NCBI RefSeq assembly: GCF_002286975.1 | Contig: NZ_NSKB01000007.1 | Span: forward strand, 1 to 64,000 | Length of the DNA: 64,000 nt | Direction: 5' to 3' | From: Halomonas salipaludis | GTDB taxonomy: Bacteria; Pseudomonadota; Gammaproteobacteria; Pseudomonadales; Halomonadaceae | Shown here: piece after piece, positions 58,782-64,000 of the stretch | How the letters are laid out: each line of letters opens with the position of its first letter | Numbering within the stretch: the first letter of the stretch is position 1 | Notes under the pieces: model-generated | The model's input: only the letters and a program-made list of their open reading frames with translations | What the model was told of the DNA's origin: nothing | The model's database searches: none | Position numbers and translations under genes: made by a program

Positions 58782-59822
58782 TCAAGTCACATGCTTTGAG
58801 GCTCTGGCACTACCTAGTCCCTCCACCCTGACCACCCGCTTGCCGATCCCCTTACCGGTGAAGAGGCCGCAGAAAGCCTGCGGCCAGGCGTCAAGCCCGT
58901 CGACTATATCGAGGGGTGCCAGCGGATCGAGTTCGGCCATGCCGGCCTGAAAACGCGCCCAGTGTTCGGTTTCGTGGCCGGGTACCACGAAGGGCATCAG
59001 CCGCGCGCCGATCGCCGGCAGGCGTGTCAGGTTGGGTGGCGCCCGGCGCGGTTCGGGGTCGTGGTACTGACTGACCAGGCCACACAGCACCACTCGCCCG
59101 CCGGGGCGCAGCCCCTCGATGGCGGCTTCGAAGACCGCCCCGCCGAGGTTCTCGAAATCCAGGTCTAGCCCCTCAGGGGCTGCCGCGGCCAGGGCATCTG
59201 CGAAGCCATTGGTATCGCGGTCGTCGAGAACCGTCTTGACCCCCAGGGCCTGTTTTAGCCAGTCGCGCTTGGCGCCGCTGCCGGCGCTAGCGATCACCCG
59301 CGCCCCCTCACGCTGGGCAAATTGCACCGCCAGGCTGCCCACCGCGCCGGCGGCGGCCGACACCAGCAATGTCTCGCCGGACCTGGGCCGGCCGTAGTGG
59401 CACATGCCCAGCCAGGCGGTGAAGCCGGTCATGCCGCGGGCATGAAGCCAGCGTTCGGGGGAGGGGGTCTCGCCAGGCAGGCACAGCGGCAGTAGGGCTT
59501 GCGGCTTGGGGCACGTAACACGCGCCCGGTCGGCCACCGGCAGGTGGCCGACTACCCAGTCGCCCTCACGCCAGCGCCCGCGGCTGCGCAGGATACGACC
59601 TAGTCCCCAGGCGGAGAGCGGCGTTCCCGGCCTCCACTTGGCCAGGTAGCCGTAGCCCTCGGGCTGCATGCGGGTCCGCATGTAGGGATCCACCGACAGC
59701 CAGTGCAACTCGAGCTCCACCTGGCCCGGTGAGAGCGGCGGCAGCGACATTTCCCTCAGCGAGAAGTCGGTAGGCACCGGCAAACCCGCGGGACGCCGTG
59801 CCAGGTGCCAATGCCGCGCCAT
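58782..59822 (-). CDS. NADPH-dependent medium-chain reductase (CurA/prostaglandin-reductase type)
   Basis: The 346-residue MDR protein starts MARHWHLARRPAGLPVPTDF and has the cofactor motif VSAAAGAVGSLAVQFAQREG and LDFENLGGAVFEAAIEGLRP. The zinc ligands of alcohol dehydrogenases are absent. Relatives reduce double bonds of enones. ATG 59822 was chosen as the family start; the frame is open to 59888, inside aroE. It follows aroE by five bases. Confidence 0.9.
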   Translation of the reverse strand: MARHWHLARRPAGLPVPTDFSLREMSLPPLSPGQVELELHWLSVDPYMRTRMQPEGYGYLAKWRPGTPLSAWGLGRILRSRGRWREGDWVVGHLPVADRARVTCPKPQALLPLCLPGETPSPERWLHARGMTGFTAWLGMCHYGRPRSGETLLVSAAAGAVGSLAVQFAQREGARVIASAGSGAKRDWLKQALGVKTVLDDRDTNGFADALAAAAPEGLDLDFENLGGAVFEAAIEGLRPGGRVVLCGLVSQYHDPEPRRAPPNLTRLPAIGARLMPFVVPGHETEHWARFQAGMAELDPLAPLDIVDGLDAWPQAFCGLFTGKGIGKRVVRVEGLGSARASKHVT

Positions 59823-59827
59823 ATCGA

Positions 59828-61578
<1,751 letters not shown>

Positions 61579-61605
61579 TCATCGATGAGTAGAAAGTTAT
61601 TGCCG

Positions 61606-62175
61606 TCAACCGCGCAGCACCCGACCGCTGACCAGGTCGCGAATGGTGCTGGGCGCCTCGCGACCGCCCAGTTCACCCTCGACGAGGCCAGCCAGGGCGG
61701 CACCGAAATAGGCATCGACCTGATCCGCCGAGCGCGCCTCGGGCTCGCCGGCGGGATTGGCCGAGGTCGACACGATGGGGCCACCAAACGCCGCGCACAG
61801 CTCGCGCACCAGCGGATGATCGCTGACCCGCAGCGCCACGCAAGCGTGGCCGCCGCGCACCAACGGGTGGCTGTGGCCGTTGTCCGGCACCAACCAGGTG
61901 TTGGGGCCCGGCCAGCTGCTCACCAGCGGCGCGTGCAATTCCGCCGGCAGGCCCGCCAACCAGGGTGCGAACTGGGCGATGTCGCCGGCCACCAGAATCA
62001 TTCCCTTGGCCGGGTCGCGCTGCTTGAGCCGCAGCAGGGCGGTAAGCGCCTCACCGCTGGCGGGATCGCAGCCCAGCCCCCAGACCGCCTCGGTGGGATA
62101 GGCAATCAGCTCGCCACGCGCCAGTGCCTTGGCGGCGAAGGCAGTCGATATGCGAGGTGTCGCGCGTTCACGCAT
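61606..62175 (-). CDS. tsaC: Threonylcarbamoyl-AMP synthase
   Basis: TsaC (YrdC) makes threonylcarbamoyl-AMP for t6A37 in tRNA. The 189-residue protein has ELIAYPTEAVWGLGCDPASG, LLRLKQRDPAKGMILVAGDI, SWPGPNTWLVP and the late SANPAGEP loop. It lacks the SUA5 domain. The order dprA-tsaC-hemF-aroE is typical of the group. Confidence 0.95.
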   Translation of the reverse strand: MRERATPRISTAFAAKALARGELIAYPTEAVWGLGCDPASGEALTALLRLKQRDPAKGMILVAGDIAQFAPWLAGLPAELHAPLVSSWPGPNTWLVPDNGHSHPLVRGGHACVALRVSDHPLVRELCAAFGGPIVSTSANPAGEPEARSADQVDAYFGAALAGLVEGELGGREAPSTIRDLVSGRVLRG

Positions 62176-62265
62176 GGCAGGGGCTCCAGGCCAATATCAC
62201 AGGGCCAAGAGTCTACCATGGCCGTCCAGGCCGGTGATAAGCCGACAAGCTCATACGCAAACTGC

Positions 62266-63342
62266 CTAGCGCGGCAGGCGGATCCAGCCGCCAACGGCCT
62301 GAGTGGCAAGCCCCTCGAGCTCGAGTTCGAGCAGCCGCAGCTGGCAGTCGCTGACGTCGTGGCCGCTCAGGGCCACCAGCGCATCGAGCGGCGTCGGCCG
62401 GTCGCTGAGCCAGGCCAGCAGCGGGTCCTGCTCGCCGGCAACGGCAAGCGCTGGCAGCACCTGGCTGGGCGCCACCCAGTGCCCCAGCTCGGCGAGGATG
62501 TCCTCGACACAGGTGGCCATGGCCGCGCCGTCGCGAATCAGCGCGAGACAGCCGCGCGCCTGGGGATTGTGGATCGAACCGGGCACCGCGAACACCTCGC
62601 GGTTCTGCTCGGTGGCCAGCCGTGCACTGACCAGCGAGCCGCTCTTCTCGGCCGCCTCGACCACCAGCACGCCCTGTGAGAGACCGGTAACGATGCGGTT
62701 GCGTCGCGGGAAGAAGGCCGGATGGGCGCCCGTACCCGGGGGATGCTCGGCGAGCAGCAGCCCACCCTCGTCGTGCAGGCGGGCATACAGCTGGCGATGC
62801 CGCTGGGGGTAGACCACGTCGACCCCGCAGCCAAGCACCGCCACACTGCGCCCACCGGCATCCAGGGCCGCCTGCTGGGCGGCACCGTCGACGCCCAGGG
62901 CCATGCCGCTGATCACGCACCAGCCCTGCTCGGCGAGTTCGCGGCCGAAGCGCTGGGCGTTGTGCAGGCCATCGCGGCTCGGCCGCCGAGAACCAACGAT
63001 CGCCAGGCCCGGCGGCGCCAGCGCAGCCAGGTCGCCGCTGGCCCAGAGTACCGGCGGCGGGTCGGGTATCTGCGCCAGCAGCGCGGGCCAGTGGTCGTGA
63101 GCAGGGGTCAGCAGGTGATGGTGGTCGGCCGCGGCTTCCCAGCTCAGCGCCGCATCGAGCTGGGCCTGCAGTGGACTGCGCGCGGGGTGGTGGAGCCAAA
63201 GCCGCAGATGGCTGCGCGCCGGTTCGGGCATCGCCGCCAGCCAGCCATCGGGCCACGCCGCGGCGGCTTCGGTCAGCTGCGCCAGGCGCCGCGGGCCAAG
63301 CCCGGGTAGCGCCGCCAGTATCAACCACTCCCTGGCCGTCAT
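62266..63342 (-). CDS. dprA: DNA-processing protein DprA
   Basis: DprA loads RecA on incoming single-stranded DNA. The 358-residue protein has the Rossmann-like domain signature AIVGSRRPSRDGLHNAQRFG, ISGMALGVDGAAQQAALDAG, and FPRRNRIVTGLSQGVLVVEA, and a C-terminal winged helix (WLSDRPTPLDALVALSGHDV). ATG 63342 was chosen as the family start. It precedes tsaC by 90 bases. Confidence 0.94.
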   Translation of the reverse strand: MTAREWLILAALPGLGPRRLAQLTEAAAAWPDGWLAAMPEPARSHLRLWLHHPARSPLQAQLDAALSWEAAADHHHLLTPAHDHWPALLAQIPDPPPVLWASGDLAALAPPGLAIVGSRRPSRDGLHNAQRFGRELAEQGWCVISGMALGVDGAAQQAALDAGGRSVAVLGCGVDVVYPQRHRQLYARLHDEGGLLLAEHPPGTGAHPAFFPRRNRIVTGLSQGVLVVEAAEKSGSLVSARLATEQNREVFAVPGSIHNPQARGCLALIRDGAAMATCVEDILAELGHWVAPSQVLPALAVAGEQDPLLAWLSDRPTPLDALVALSGHDVSDCQLRLLELELEGLATQAVGGWIRLPR

Positions 63343-63368
63343 GCGCTCTCCTCCCTGTTTCCGCACCG

Positions 63369-64000
63369 TTAGCGCTGCGCTAGCGTGGCGTTGCTGTCGG
63401 GGCTGAAGATCCGATCGCCCACCACCAGGCTGCGGCTGGCGCGCATCACCAGCGCATAGCTCATCCGCTCGTAGCTCTTGAACACCATCACCAGGCCGGC
63501 CTCTTCGCCGGGCAGCCGCAGCGCCTCGTTGGTGACCGGATCGGTGACCAGTTCGCCGCGCTGCTCGACGCTCAGCACATGGCCTGGGGTGAGACCATCG
63601 CGACGGCCGCGGTCCAGCGCCACCACCTGCTGTCGGCCGATGAACTGGACGCCGCCAGGCACCGCCAGCAGCCGCCCATCCACCGCACGCTGCGGCGCTC
63701 GCGGCATGAATTCGGTGACCAGCTCGCCGCTCTCCAGCGGCAGCATCAGGTCGCCGTTACGCACTTCCTGGTTGGCACTCAATACGTCGAGAGTAGCGAT
63801 GTCACCCTCGCTGCGCAGCCAGCGTGCCTGGCCGACGCCGACCAGCTCGAGCCCCAGGAACTCGCCAGTGACGCTGTCTTCGTAGGTCTCGCCGAGGCGG
63901 TAGATGCCCAGCCGGCCATGGTCTGCCAGGTCGCCGCGGACGTAGATGCGATCGCCGGCGCCACTGATCAGGCGGCGATCACCGCCGCCCACCACGTAGG
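63369..64000 (-). CDS. LysM-type/peptidoglycan-associated protein, C-terminal part (cut by window end)
   Basis: The frame is open from the right edge of the window to the stop at 63369. It contains RGDLADHGRLGIYRLGETYE, GVGQARWLRSEGDIATLDVL and HVLSVEQRGELVTDPVTNEA followed by AGLVMVFKSYERMSYALVMR. This is the region that follows the LysM domain in the protein encoded just before dprA in many gammaproteobacteria. The LysM motif itself would lie outside the window. Confidence 0.8.
   Translation of the reverse strand, partial: YVVGGGDRRLISGAGDRIYVRGDLADHGRLGIYRLGETYEDSVTGEFLGLELVGVGQARWLRSEGDIATLDVLSANQEVRNGDLMLPLESGELVTEFMPRAPQRAVDGRLLAVPGGVQFIGRQQVVALDRGRRDGLTPGHVLSVEQRGELVTDPVTNEALRLPGEEAGLVMVFKSYERMSYALVMRASRSLVVGDRIFSPDSNATLAQR

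Overview
The window looks like part of the chromosome of a high-GC marine or halophilic gammaproteobacterium, most likely Halomonas or a close relative. This is inferred from codon use, from the gene order rlmN-pilW-rodZ-ispG-hisS-yfgM-bamB-der and queA-tgt-yajC-secD-secF, and from the protein sequences. No database search was possible.

Region 1 (about 1-19,400) is an accessory island, visibly richer in A+T than the rest. It holds an IS21 istB end, IS3-family remnants, a truncated P2-type integrase, a RelE/HigA-like toxin-antitoxin pair, and several decayed genes: a tetR/nemR-like repressor, gabD with an internal deletion, and a propeller sensor kinase with one in-frame stop. Intact genes centre on electrophile, quinone and flavin chemistry: a PfpI/DJ-1 protein, an NmrA-type reductase, pirin, an isochorismatase-type hydrolase, azoreductase, and an Old Yellow Enzyme divergent from an HxlR regulator with a perfect operator between them. 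LysR, AraC, HxlR and NarL regulators are abundant. The island ends at a tRNA-Leu(CAA) gene whose 3' end faces it.

Region 2 (19,657-25,176) is the queA-tgt-yajC-secD-secF operon (queuosine tRNA modification and Sec export), closed by a clear terminator. Region 3 (25,251-32,978) is a GcvA-type LysR regulator divergent from a tightly packed operon: a 2-oxoglutarate/Fe(II) oxygenase, a lipocalin-like protein, a complete spermidine/putrescine-type ABC importer and a class II aldolase. Its substrate is unknown.

Region 4 (33,048-47,415) is core housekeeping: suhB (with its catalytic motif lost), trmJ, cysE, a short iscR-iscS-iscA locus without iscU, then ndk, rlmN, pilW, rodZ, ispG, hisS, yfgM, bamB and der. 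Region 5 (47,476-51,826) has a PQQ-type sugar dehydrogenase, small membrane proteins and lipoproteins, an AAA+ ATPase and an M48 protease.

Region 6 (51,883-58,642) is the most unusual part. It is a peptide/nickel-type ABC transporter in which all three kinds of component are rebuilt: the substrate-binding protein is circularly permuted, the DppC-type permease carries a seven-repeat beta-propeller in its first periplasmic loop, and the two ATPases are fused. Region 7 (58,782-64,000) returns to core genes: a CurA-like reductase, aroE, hemF, tsaC, dprA and a LysM-type protein cut by the window end.
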